DNA from: Granulicella sp. dw_53
Lineage (GTDB): Bacteria > Acidobacteriota > Terriglobia > Terriglobales > Acidobacteriaceae
DNA: 64,000 nucleotides
Direction: 5' to 3'
Assembly: GCF_018449545.1 (NCBI RefSeq)
Contig: NZ_JAAVUR010000007.1
Span: 1-64,000 of the forward strand
In this document: one piece after another, positions 51,099-60,150 of the stretch
How the letters are laid out: each line of letters opens with the position of its first letter
Position numbering within the stretch: the stretch's first letter is position 1
Notes under the pieces: generated by a model
Databases searched by the model: none
What the model saw: only the letters and a program-made list of their open reading frames with translations
Told to the model about the DNA's origin: nothing
Program-made: the position numbers and the translations under genes

Positions 51099-51311
51099 GT
51101 GTTCTGGAAAGGGCTCCTCTTCGCATTGGGCTTCATCGCGGGTTGTCTTGTCTTCTCCTTCCTGTTGCTGGCGGTCGCTGTCGTGCTGGAGACCTCTCTC
51201 CGTCTTTTTCGGAAGAAGAAGCAAACGGATGAGACCATTGATATTCGGCAGTGGCAGCAACGACGCTCTATAAGAAAATCTATTCCCTCCGGATTTCGCC
51301 CTGCGAGTTAG
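51099..51311 (+). CDS. Small membrane protein at the end of the lipoprotein locus
   Basis: 70 residues from a GTG 8 bases after the lipoprotein D stop, with a GAGG site overlapping that stop. It has one N-terminal membrane segment (LLFALGFIAGCLVFSFLLLAV, about 6-28) and a basic, Arg/Lys-rich tail (LFRKKKQTDE, QQRRSIRKS) that would face the cytoplasm. No family recognised. The tight spacing supports it as the last gene of the operon. Confidence 0.6.
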   Translation: MFWKGLLFALGFIAGCLVFSFLLLAVAVVLETSLRLFRKKKQTDETIDIRQWQQRRSIRKSIPSGFRPAS

Positions 51312-51441
51312 GCAGTATTGGTACCAAATTCGTTGCATTTCAAACTGTGTTCGAGAGGGAGATCCATCGAATCGGGAGGGCCACACGCGCTCTTCGACGG
51401 ACACAATCAGGCATTCTCAATGCCCGAAATGCCGCGTGATG

Positions 51442-53637
51442 CTATCGCAGTTGACCTGATATCGCATCGCCCAGAGAGATGTTGTTCTTTTCGAGGAGAT
51501 TGCCGAGAGCACGGTCGAGGGCGATTCTTGCCTTCATCCAGTCAGATCGGGCAGCCACTTCGGTGGAGCGGGCCTGTGCGAGAAAGGCCTGGTCCTGAAT
51601 GATGAGGAAGTTCGTGCTGGCACCGACGGCGAACTTATCCATTTCGGCTTGGAGGAGTTGTTGCTGGTAGTTGCGGCTTTCAACCGCGGCGGCGTATGCC
51701 TGGTGGGCGGTGTCGAGAGCGATTGACGCGTTTTCGATCTGCTGACGGATCTCGTTCTCGAGTTGGACTGTGCGGCTTTGGGTCTGACGGAGTTGAATGG
51801 CGTCGCGTGCGGAGTCGGCTTGAGCGATGCGGTTGCGAAGGGGCATGTTGAGTTGCACTCCTCCCTGGTAGACAGTGGATAGGCGAATGCCGCCCTGGGT
51901 GAGGGCGGGAGGTTGCATGACCTCTCCCGTGCCGGGCGATCCGAGGGTCTCATATGGAACGATTGCAGAGCCGCGGGTCTGGACGTTTGCATATAGGTTG
52001 AGCATCGGCTTGACGTTGTTACGGGAGGCCTTCACTGAGATCTCGCCAGCTTGCACCTGCAGGGCCGCCTGAGCAAGGTCGGGCCGGTTGGTCAGAGCGT
52101 CCTGAGTAAGAGCTGGGATGTCGAGGTCGGGTGGAGTATCAGGGATGATGATGCGGTCCGTGGGGATGATGGAGATGAGATTGGCGCTGGGATCGCCGAG
52201 TTTGCGGAGGAGTTGCTGGCGGAGAATGACCTCCTGTTGGCGATACTCCCCGCGAGCCTGGATGAGATCAAGACGGCTCGAAGATAGCAGGGCTTGAGCG
52301 CGGGTGAGTTCGATGGGAGCGAGGGTGCCTTCGGTGACCTGATCGCGGTCGTCGCGAAAGAGCTGATCAGCGGAGGCAAGCGCTTGCTCTTTTACGCCGA
52401 TGTTTTCCCCGAGGGAGACGAGGTCGTAGTAGAGGCGGGAGATGCCGTAGATGGTTTCGAGCAACTGCTGCTCGAAGACGAGACGGGATGCCTTCTGGTC
52501 GAGACGAGCGATGCGGATGAAGCGGAGGTTGACCTCTCGTCCGCGGCCGCGCAGGAGCGGCTGGGTGAAGGTGACGGAGGTGCTCGGAGCGTGACCCGGA
52601 TTGTATTGAGAGGAGTTGGCGTAGGTGACCTGAGAGGCGTTGTTGGCATAGGCTTCGAGTTGCGCGCCAGTGGAGAAGCCCTGCTGATAGTCGATACCGG
52701 CACTGACGAAGGCGAGGGGAGCTGTGGTCGTTCCGGAGCTGGTGGATCCTGTGCCTCCGGTATCGATGAGAGATGTCTGGTCGGAGCGGCGAAGGTAGCC
52801 CGCCTGGGCGATGATGGTCGGATCGTAAAGGGGAAGGGATGGCCCGGCCGAGTAGGGAGCGATTCCGCTGAAGGAGAGGTTTTGTTGGGTGCCGGTACCG
52901 CTTTGGGTTACTTGCGAGAGATCCGTTATGGAGATGTTCGTTGGAGAGGCGGTGCCATTGGTGGCGGTGTTGAGCAGGGGGCTGGTGATGGACCCGATGC
53001 CGGGAGGTGGTTGCAGGACGGTGAAGTCTACGCCACGGAGGTTGCCTCCGCCTTGAGCGCGGGTGACATCGGTGTTGGAGAGCAGGAGGTTATAGCGGCT
53101 GACTTCAACGTCGAGGTTGTTTTCAATGGCGAGCGCGATAGCGTCGTTCAACGAGAGATAAAGTTTGCCATCACGAACGAGGTTCCCGAGACGCGGGCTA
53201 GAGGCGAGGGGAAGCTCGGGGACGCGGGGGGATCGATAAGGACCGATGAGACCGTAAGGACGGGTATCCAATGCGGAAGGTGATTCCGTTTTGGGTAGCG
53301 TCGTGGTGTTGGCGATGCGTTGAGTATCTCCGGAAGGCTGGGGAACAGAGGACGGTTGGGTGCTGAGAGGTTTGAGGTCTCGCAGATCAACGGTAGTCTG
53401 ATCGGGTTGGGGGAGAGGAGCGTCGGGTGCAATGTTTGGCCGCTGTTGGGTGGGAAGCGTCTCCTGACCCGGCGCTTGGGTTGCGTTGGGCATGGGCGGT
53501 TGCGGCGCTGTGAAGGGTGGGGGCTGCTGTCCTTGCTGAGCCGCCACTAGCGCGGGGGCAAATAATAAGGCCACCGAGATAGAGATCGTGTGGAACTTGA
53601 GAGCACGGGTAGGAGCGATCCGGTGGGGGGAGCTCAA
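51442..53637 (-). CDS. TolC-family outer-membrane efflux channel
   Basis: 731 residues. The start is TTG at 53637, overlapping the TGA of the adaptor gene (TTGA), with GGGAGG about 6 bases upstream. A signal peptide (HTISISVALLFAPALVAAQ) is followed by a Pro/Gln-rich linker (about 35-150). The channel then contains two outer-membrane-efflux repeats (about 165-440 and 450-725), with SLNDAIALAIENNLDVEVSRYN, LTRAQALLSSSRLDLIQARGEYRQQEVILRQ and a C-terminal LDRALGNLLEKNNISL. It provides the exit duct for the RND pump encoded upstream. The N-terminal linker is unusually long for TolC relatives. Confidence 0.92.
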   Translation of the reverse strand: MSSPHRIAPTRALKFHTISISVALLFAPALVAAQQGQQPPPFTAPQPPMPNATQAPGQETLPTQQRPNIAPDAPLPQPDQTTVDLRDLKPLSTQPSSVPQPSGDTQRIANTTTLPKTESPSALDTRPYGLIGPYRSPRVPELPLASSPRLGNLVRDGKLYLSLNDAIALAIENNLDVEVSRYNLLLSNTDVTRAQGGGNLRGVDFTVLQPPPGIGSITSPLLNTATNGTASPTNISITDLSQVTQSGTGTQQNLSFSGIAPYSAGPSLPLYDPTIIAQAGYLRRSDQTSLIDTGGTGSTSSGTTTAPLAFVSAGIDYQQGFSTGAQLEAYANNASQVTYANSSQYNPGHAPSTSVTFTQPLLRGRGREVNLRFIRIARLDQKASRLVFEQQLLETIYGISRLYYDLVSLGENIGVKEQALASADQLFRDDRDQVTEGTLAPIELTRAQALLSSSRLDLIQARGEYRQQEVILRQQLLRKLGDPSANLISIIPTDRIIIPDTPPDLDIPALTQDALTNRPDLAQAALQVQAGEISVKASRNNVKPMLNLYANVQTRGSAIVPYETLGSPGTGEVMQPPALTQGGIRLSTVYQGGVQLNMPLRNRIAQADSARDAIQLRQTQSRTVQLENEIRQQIENASIALDTAHQAYAAAVESRNYQQQLLQAEMDKFAVGASTNFLIIQDQAFLAQARSTEVAARSDWMKARIALDRALGNLLEKNNISLGDAISGQLR

Positions 53638-55370
53638 TGTCCGCCTCCCTTCTTGTCAGTGCTGTCTCCATTGCCCTGCTTTTTCTGCTGACCAGACTGA
53701 CCACCCGATTGGCCCGGCTTGCCGCGTTGATTGGTGCTTTCGGTACTGGAGTTGACGACAGACTGATCCCCGTATTGGTTGGGACCGGAGTCAGGAGATT
53801 TATCGGTTTGGGCTCCGCCCTGACCGGTTGCATCTTGCCCTGCTTCCTGACTTTGCTTGGGACGTACTTTTATCCCTTGCTGAACCGAGTCGGTGACGGT
53901 TGTTACGACCCAGTCTCCCTCGTTGAGGCCGTTGAGAATTTCCACGGAGGGGCCGTAGTCGCGGCCGATCTCTACAGGCACCAACTTAATCTTTTGATCG
54001 CGAACGATGGCTACGCTCGTGCGGTCCTGGCGAACGACGACAGCGTCTCCTGGAATGGTGAGGGGCGGCGTTCCGCGGACCTGCACGAAGCTTACGACGG
54101 CATACATGCCGGGAACGAGAGGCTGGTTGCGGTTGTCGATGTCTACTTCGACGAGCATGGTGCGCGAGTTCTGATCGATGGAGCCGGCGAGACGAGTGAC
54201 GGTTCCTATGATTGGTTTGTTGGCGCGCTCCTGCACGAAGACACGCGCTCCCATACCGGGCACGATGCTGCTGACGTACCCCTCGGGGACTGAGACCAGG
54301 ATGCGAAGCTTTTCGGTCTGGGCCATGCCGAAGAGGGCTCCACCCTGGGCCTGTCCGGTAGAGGGCGTGGCTGACTGGTTCGGATTGCCGGACATGCCGC
54401 TGGTGTTCGTGCTGGCAGTGCTGACGGTTCCGCTGGTAGGTGTCTGGGGAGAAGGCATCGGTGGCGCAGAGGCCGCACCGGCTGCACCTACAAGGGCGCC
54501 GACGTCGGTGTTGCGCTGGGTGATGATGCCGTCGAAGGGTGCAGTGACACGCTCGTAGCTTTGCAGCGCGATGACGTGGCCGAGATTTGCACGAAAGCTC
54601 TCAACGTTGCGTTGAGCTGAGGCGACGATGGCGACCTGGGTCTGGAAGTCGGCCTCGCGCTGGTCGCCATCCTGGCGCGAAAATACGCCCTTCGCGACGA
54701 GGATTCGCCAGCGCTCCCAGGTGACACGGTTCAACCTTAGTTGGGCCTCCTGCTGTACTTGTTGGGCTTCGGCCTGACGAAGCTGCTCGCGGGCCTGGTC
54801 GACCTGTTGATCGAGGTCGGGGGCGTCGATGATTGCCAGGAGTTGGCCTTGTTTAACGTGGTCGCCGATGTCAACAAAGCGGCGACGAAGATACCCGTTG
54901 GCACGGGCGTAGATGTAGGCCTCTGTGAGTGCCGCTGTGGTTCCAGGCACAGTGAGTTCACCAGGCTTGCTGGAGCGCTTGACCTGAATGACCTCTACTT
55001 CGGGTTCTTCCTGCTCGCGTTGCTTTGCGAGTGCAGCGGCTCTCTTCTCGCGCGAATGGCGGGGAAGATAGCCGAGCACGAAGATGAGAAGCAGGACGAG
55101 CAGGCCACCGCCGACCCAAAGGAAGATCTTCTTCCAGTTGCGATGCTGGCTGCGATGCTTCTTGTCGTATTCCTGCTGGACCTCGCGGTCGTGTTGAACC
55201 TGCTGGTGACGCTGGTGCGCGGCCTGACGGGCGAGAGACTCTTCGTGCTCCCATTGGGCACGGGTCATGCGACGGTCGGGGTCTTCGGCTATCTCGCGAA
55301 GCCGTTCGTCCTCGGGGTAGGTCCTCTGCGATAACTCTTCCGGCTTGTGGTCTTGCGGTTCGTCGCTCAT
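53634..55370 (-). CDS. RND efflux periplasmic adaptor (HlyD/MFP family)
   Basis: 578 residues from the ATG at 55370, 10 bases after the RND stop codon. A highly charged cytoplasmic N-terminus of about 80 residues (many Gln, His, Arg) precedes a single anchor helix (IFLWVGGGLLVLLLIFVLGYL). The adaptor domains follow: barrel/lipoyl halves (YIYARANGYLRRRFVDIGDHVKQGQLLAIIDAPDLDQQ), an alpha-hairpin (ARE...QQVQQEAQLRLNRV) and YERVTAPFDGIITQRNTDVGALV. A Ser/Thr/Pro-rich insertion (about 330-385) comes before the beta-barrel. A Gln/Gly/Ser tail of about 65 residues ends the protein. The start codon of the channel gene overlaps its stop. Confidence 0.92.
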   Translation of the reverse strand: MSDEPQDHKPEELSQRTYPEDERLREIAEDPDRRMTRAQWEHEESLARQAAHQRHQQVQHDREVQQEYDKKHRSQHRNWKKIFLWVGGGLLVLLLIFVLGYLPRHSREKRAAALAKQREQEEPEVEVIQVKRSSKPGELTVPGTTAALTEAYIYARANGYLRRRFVDIGDHVKQGQLLAIIDAPDLDQQVDQAREQLRQAEAQQVQQEAQLRLNRVTWERWRILVAKGVFSRQDGDQREADFQTQVAIVASAQRNVESFRANLGHVIALQSYERVTAPFDGIITQRNTDVGALVGAAGAASAPPMPSPQTPTSGTVSTASTNTSGMSGNPNQSATPSTGQAQGGALFGMAQTEKLRILVSVPEGYVSSIVPGMGARVFVQERANKPIIGTVTRLAGSIDQNSRTMLVEVDIDNRNQPLVPGMYAVVSFVQVRGTPPLTIPGDAVVVRQDRTSVAIVRDQKIKLVPVEIGRDYGPSVEILNGLNEGDWVVTTVTDSVQQGIKVRPKQSQEAGQDATGQGGAQTDKSPDSGPNQYGDQSVVNSSTESTNQRGKPGQSGGQSGQQKKQGNGDSTDKKGGGH

Positions 55371-55380
55371 GTTTTTTCGT

Positions 55381-58300
55381 TTAAGCCGGTTGCGGCTCTC
55401 CCCCCTGCGGGTTTTGGGTCTGGTTCTCGCCCTCGTGGTACGCCTTGTCAATCTCTTCGTCGAAGTTGCGTGGCGCGTCGATGCGGAGCCACGAGTACAT
55501 GATGGGGACGACAAAGAGCGTGCCGAGGGTAGCTAACAGAAGTCCGCCGATGACAGCGCGGCCGAGAGGAGCGTTTTGCTCGCCGCCTTCTCCCAGCGCG
55601 AGAGCCATGGGGAGCATACCAATGATCATGGCGAGCGCTGTCATGCAGACGGGCCGTAGGCGTGTGTAGCCGGCGTTGATGGCTGCCTCGATACTGTCCT
55701 TGCCGGTTGCACGTTCATCGTTGGCGAAGACGATCATGAGGATACTGTTAGCGGTGGCTACACCGATAGTCATGATGGCGCCCATGAGCGATGGCACGTT
55801 GAAGGTCGTACCGGTCAGGAAGAGCATCCACAGGACTCCGGCAAAGGCTACGGGAAGCGCCATGAGGATGAGGAGGGGATCGAGCCAGCTCTGGAAGTTG
55901 ACGGCCATGAGGAGGTAGACAAGGATGATGGCGAAGACGATGCCGATACCGAGCCGCTGGAAGGAGTCACTCATAGTTTTAACTTCACCGCGGAGTGCGA
56001 GCGTGGTGCCGACGGGGAGGTTCGGTTGAGTGTCCTTCATGATCTTGCGGATTTCGCTGGCGACGCCGCCGAGGTCGCGTTGGTCGGTGTCCGCGTAGAT
56101 GTCGTAGACCGGCTGGATGTTGTAGTGGTCGATGACGACGGGTGTGACGTCGCGTTCGAAGTTGGCGACGTTGCCCAGTAACTGGCTGGCGTTGCCGGCG
56201 GGCGAGGTGACAGGAGTGCGGCCGAGGGCTTGCAGGGAATCAACGCGGTATTGCGGGGTTTGGACGACGACCTGATAGTTGACCCCGTTCTGGAGGTTTA
56301 GCCACTCATTGGGCGCGGTCTGGCCAGTGCCGGTGAGGGAGATGAGCATACTCTGAGCGACGTCCTGTTGGGTGAGACCGATCTGACGCGATTTGAGACG
56401 GTCAACGTTGACGTTGATGGTCGGCAGAGCGATCTGCTGGTGAATGTGGGCGTCTGCAGCGCCGGGTATAGCTTTTACCTGCTTCAAAAGCTGTTGGGCG
56501 AGCTGGTAGTTATTCTTGCCGCGGCCTGTGACCTGAAGGTCGATCGGGGCGGGTAGTCCGAAGTCGAGGATCTGGTTGGTGATGTTTGCGGGGGTGAAAA
56601 AGAACTCTGCGTCGGGAAACTTAGCGTGAAGATTGGTGCGGAGTTGACGCATATACATCTGGGTATGACGTTTGCCGGGTTCAAGCGAGATGAGGATGTC
56701 TCCATCGGAGTCCGAGATGACAGAGCTATCCGAGAAGGCGAGATTAATGCCGCCGTTGGGCAGACCAATGTTGTCAAGGATGAGCTTGATCTCTTCCACG
56801 GGTATGGTGCGGCGAATCTCCTTTTCAATGGCGGCGAAGAACTGCTCGGCGTCTTCGGGCCTCATCCCTTGAGGCGGGTAGACGTGGAGACGCATCTGGC
56901 CGGAGTCGACGTAAGGAAAGAAGTCCTCGCCGATCATGAGAACGAGTGGAAGCGAGAGGAGAATAAAGAGCCCGAAGACCGCGAGGGTGAGACCGCGGTT
57001 GTCGAGAGTCCATTCCAGCGCGTGTTTGTAGTTTTCACGGCGGCGCTCGAACCATTCGTCAAATCTGGTGTGCAAGCGCCAGATCCAATTTTCCTCTTCT
57101 TCCTTTTTCGCTGCCTCGGGGTCCTGATAGAGCGCGATCTCGCTGTCCAGCAGGAAGTGCATCATGGTGGGCACGAGAGTTCGGGAGAGAAAGTAAGAGG
57201 CCATCATGGCGAAGACGACGGCCATGGCGAGAGGCGTGAAGAGGTAGCGGGCAGGGCCGCTTAGCAATACGACCGGAGTGAAGACGAGGCAGATGGATAG
57301 GGTTGAGACGAAGGCTGGTGCCGCGACCTGTTGGGCGCTATCGAGAATGGCGCGGACGAGCGGCTTCTTCTCGCTCATATTGCGGTGGGTGTTCTCAATT
57401 TCGACCGTAGCGTCGTCCACGAGAATTCCAACGGCAAGGGCGAGGCCCCCGAGTGTCATCACGTTGATGGTCTGTTGCAAGGCGTACAGGATGACGAGCG
57501 AGGTAGCGATGGAGAGAGGGATCGAGACGCAGACGATAAGGGTCGAGCGCCAGGAGCCGAGGAAGAGAAGAATCATCAGAGCGGTGAGAGCGGCGGCGAT
57601 GGTTGCCTCACGGACGACCTCGCTGATGGACTCCGAGACGAAGATAGACTGGTCGAAGAGAGGTGTAATTTGCAGGGCAGGAGGTAAGCCCGCTTTGACC
57701 TGGGGCAACATTGCCTTTACATTTTTGACGATATCAAGAGTAGAGGTCTGACCGTTCTTGAGGACGGTGAGTAGGGCGGATCGCTTGCCATCCTGGCGGA
57801 CGATATTGACCTGTGGAGCATAGCCGAGACGTACTTGAGCAACGTCTTTGACCAGAACAACAGCCCCATTGGCGGCGCGGATGGGCAGGTCGTTGAGGGC
57901 GGAGACTACCGTGGGAGACGAGTTAAGCTTGACGACGAACTCACGGTCGCCCATGCGGGCTACGCCTGCTGGAAGGATCAAGTTCTGTTGATTGAATGCG
58001 GTAGAGACGTCGGTCGCCGAGAGATGCTTGGCGTAGAGCAGGTTGGGATCGACGTCCACTTGAACCTGACGAACTTTGCCCCCGTAGGGGAGAGGAACGG
58101 AGGCTCCCTCAACATTGGCGAGACGGGGACGAACGAAGGACAGGCCTAGATCGTACAGATCTTCTTCGGTTAACCCTTGGCCGGAGAGGGCAAGTTGAAC
58201 GATGGGTACGCTGGAGGCGTCGTATTTGATGATGTTTGGGGGAAAGGTGCCGGGCGGAAGAATTCGCAGGATGGTCTGGACGACAGCCGTGATCTGCGCC

Positions 58301-58617
58301 ATGGCTAACTCAACCTTTACCGTGGGCTGAAAGAAGACGCGAATGACTGCGACACCTTGATAGCTTTCGGACTGGGTGTGCTCGATGTCGTTGACGGTGG
58401 TAGTCAGGGCGCGTTCGCAGACGGTGACGATGCGGCCTTCCATATCCTGCGTCGGCAAGCCGCTGTAGGTCCAGACGATAGTGACGACCGGGATGTTGAT
58501 GTAGGGATAGATATCTTTGGGCGCTTCTATGCAGGTACCGATGCCGAGCAGCAGCATAAGTAGCGAGACCACAACAAAGGTATAGGGACGCCGAAGCGCC
58601 AACCTGACTATCCACAT
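55381..58617 (-). CDS. Efflux RND transporter permease
   Basis: 1078 residues of the HAE-type/AcrB superfamily: a proton-driven inner-membrane pump. I take the ATG at 58617 (MWIVRLALRRPYTFVVVSLL); a start 25 codons upstream adds an atypical helix. It has 12 predicted helices and two large periplasmic loops. The proton-relay Asp pair is present in VGILVDDATVEIENTHRN. Other marks are IYPYINIPVVTIVWTYSGLPTQDME, RTLVPTMMHFLL and MTIGVATANSILMIVFANDE. A cytoplasmic insertion (about 500-540: EAAKKEEEENWIWRLHTRFDEWFERR) separates the halves. It is the first gene of the pump-adaptor-channel operon. Substrates could be drugs, solvents or lipids rather than metals, because the metal-type signature is not evident. 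Confidence 0.93.
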   Translation of the reverse strand: MWIVRLALRRPYTFVVVSLLMLLLGIGTCIEAPKDIYPYINIPVVTIVWTYSGLPTQDMEGRIVTVCERALTTTVNDIEHTQSESYQGVAVIRVFFQPTVKVELAMAQITAVVQTILRILPPGTFPPNIIKYDASSVPIVQLALSGQGLTEEDLYDLGLSFVRPRLANVEGASVPLPYGGKVRQVQVDVDPNLLYAKHLSATDVSTAFNQQNLILPAGVARMGDREFVVKLNSSPTVVSALNDLPIRAANGAVVLVKDVAQVRLGYAPQVNIVRQDGKRSALLTVLKNGQTSTLDIVKNVKAMLPQVKAGLPPALQITPLFDQSIFVSESISEVVREATIAAALTALMILLFLGSWRSTLIVCVSIPLSIATSLVILYALQQTINVMTLGGLALAVGILVDDATVEIENTHRNMSEKKPLVRAILDSAQQVAAPAFVSTLSICLVFTPVVLLSGPARYLFTPLAMAVVFAMMASYFLSRTLVPTMMHFLLDSEIALYQDPEAAKKEEEENWIWRLHTRFDEWFERRRENYKHALEWTLDNRGLTLAVFGLFILLSLPLVLMIGEDFFPYVDSGQMRLHVYPPQGMRPEDAEQFFAAIEKEIRRTIPVEEIKLILDNIGLPNGGINLAFSDSSVISDSDGDILISLEPGKRHTQMYMRQLRTNLHAKFPDAEFFFTPANITNQILDFGLPAPIDLQVTGRGKNNYQLAQQLLKQVKAIPGAADAHIHQQIALPTINVNVDRLKSRQIGLTQQDVAQSMLISLTGTGQTAPNEWLNLQNGVNYQVVVQTPQYRVDSLQALGRTPVTSPAGNASQLLGNVANFERDVTPVVIDHYNIQPVYDIYADTDQRDLGGVASEIRKIMKDTQPNLPVGTTLALRGEVKTMSDSFQRLGIGIVFAIILVYLLMAVNFQSWLDPLLILMALPVAFAGVLWMLFLTGTTFNVPSLMGAIMTIGVATANSILMIVFANDERATGKDSIEAAINAGYTRLRPVCMTALAMIIGMLPMALALGEGGEQNAPLGRAVIGGLLLATLGTLFVVPIMYSWLRIDAPRNFDEEIDKAYHEGENQTQNPQGGEPQPA

Positions 58618-59278
58618 CGGTTCATGTTCTCCCAGGTCCGTAAAGTTACGATGCAGAAATTCGTAAAAGATTTGTTTGAAGGTTTGAAGCAAGGGTTTCT
58701 TGATCCCGTGAAGTGCGCCGATGGAATGATCGAGTAGAACGAGTGTTATTTATCCGCGAGTGGGTGATGGCCGATAAGGTGGAGCGTCACCAGATGAACA
58801 GAAGCCTCTGGTAGCACGTCTCAACCCTGGCCTATAGCGCTTCCAATGAGGCTGTTTGCCGTGAGTTACGCCGGTAAAACTAGGCTGAATGGGGGCTAAG
58901 TGTGTGGTTACAAACGAATGACATTTTGGAGACAGGCTGCTGACACTCCGCTCTGTGCCGACTGTTAGCTTCGAAAGTCAGAAGAGTCAGCCAACTATGC
59001 GATCCAATTTCATTCGAAAGTTCGGGTACAGATCCAACGTAACGGGAACCAGCGACGGCTATTGGATGGAAAGCGTAAGTCTCGGGCAAATTACGGACGT
59101 TGCCATACAGCGACAGCGGAAGAACGATACCCGCGAATTGTCGGGACAGTAGTACGTCACATGCGAGTGCGGGCCTCTCTGAGCGCGATATCTTACGCTT
59201 CCTTGCTTTTTAGCCATTCCGTACTCACTTTCCTTCAACCAGGCCTTTTGGCCTTCGACTTTGGGAGAAATGCTACTT
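58618..59278. other. 661-base divergent control region
   Basis: Lies between the minus-strand RND operon and the plus-strand CuA gene. Short frames here lack ribosome-binding sites and family resemblance. Nothing else recognised; it presumably holds the promoters of both directions. Confidence 0.4.
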
Positions 59279-59647
59279 ATGAAATCTAAGGTTTTCGCGG
59301 TAGTGACTTTTGTTGCCCTCCTTGTGGGTATCTTTGCAGTCCATTCTTCGCGTGCTCAACAGGCCCCAGCTCCGGCTCGGATCGAGATTACTGCTCAGCG
59401 TTTTACCTACTCGCCGTCGGAGATTACGGCGAAAAAGGGTGTTCCCGTAACAATCGCGTTGATCAGTAAAGATGTCCCTCACGGCCTGAAATTTTCCGAG
59501 TTCAATTTCTCAATGACTGCGAAGAAAGACAAGGTCACCGAGGCTACGTTCACCCCAGACCAGGTCGGGACTTTTACAGGTCAGTGCTCTGTGTTCTGCG
59601 GGCCGGGGCATGGCTCTATGAAGCTAACGTTGCATGTGACGGAGTGA
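59279..59647 (+). CDS. Stand-alone secreted CuA-type cupredoxin
   Basis: 122 residues with a signal peptide (SKVFAVVTFVALLVGIFAV, cleavage near SRAQQ). The mature part is a cupredoxin barrel with all CuA ligands of cytochrome oxidase subunit II: H68 (DVPHGLKF) and the loop C103-SVF-C107-GPG-H111-GS-M114. It lacks the two transmembrane helices of subunit II, and no oxidase subunit I or III is nearby. A binuclear-copper electron carrier or copper-delivery protein is inferred. ATGs at 59261 and 59270 are alternative starts. It lies four bases upstream of a cytochrome c gene. Confidence 0.9.
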   Translation: MKSKVFAVVTFVALLVGIFAVHSSRAQQAPAPARIEITAQRFTYSPSEITAKKGVPVTIALISKDVPHGLKFSEFNFSMTAKKDKVTEATFTPDQVGTFTGQCSVFCGPGHGSMKLTLHVTE

Positions 59648-59650
59648 GGA

Positions 59651-60121
59651 ATGCGAGTCAAGGCCCATTTGCTCGCCGCCATCTTGCTACTGCCGCTGAG
59701 CGGTTGTAAGGTGACCTCCCCCAGCGTACTCGAGACGCGTATGGTCGATGGCGCTAAGTTACACGTCACGGTGGGAAACAGGGGGGAGAAGAATCCACTG
59801 CCCGCCAGTGCGGCGAATGTTGCGGCAGGAAAGGAAGCCTTCGGTCACTACTGCGTTGCATGCCACGGGCTTGATGGACAGAACACGGGAGTTCCATTTG
59901 CAGACCGTATGTCTCCCCCGATTCCGTCGTTGGCCTCTGCAGAGGTACAGGCTTACTCGGATGGGCAGTTGAAGTGGATCATCGACAACGGCATCGCTCC
60001 CTCGGGAATGCCTGCATCGAAGGGCACGTTGAACGATGAAGAGATCTGGTCTATCGTCCAGTTTCTCCGACACCTGCCGCCTGCTGGCAGTGTCGGCGAG
60101 CCTGAGATGTATAGCCATTAG
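59651..60121 (+). CDS. Cytochrome c lipoprotein
   Basis: 156 residues. The signal ends at lipobox PLSGC, with the lipidated Cys at 19. A single class-I cytochrome c domain (about 55-145) has the haem site C68-VA-C71-H72 and a likely axial Met at 120 (APSGMPAS). The intervening loop and C-terminal helix (LNDEEIWSIVQFLRHL) are canonical. It starts three bases after the CuA gene, so the two are probably co-expressed and exchange electrons. The membrane anchor would place it on the periplasmic face of a membrane. Confidence 0.92.
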   Translation: MRVKAHLLAAILLLPLSGCKVTSPSVLETRMVDGAKLHVTVGNRGEKNPLPASAANVAAGKEAFGHYCVACHGLDGQNTGVPFADRMSPPIPSLASAEVQAYSDGQLKWIIDNGIAPSGMPASKGTLNDEEIWSIVQFLRHLPPAGSVGEPEMYSH

Positions 60122-60150
60122 CCAAAGGACAAGATGGTGAGGATATCGCA

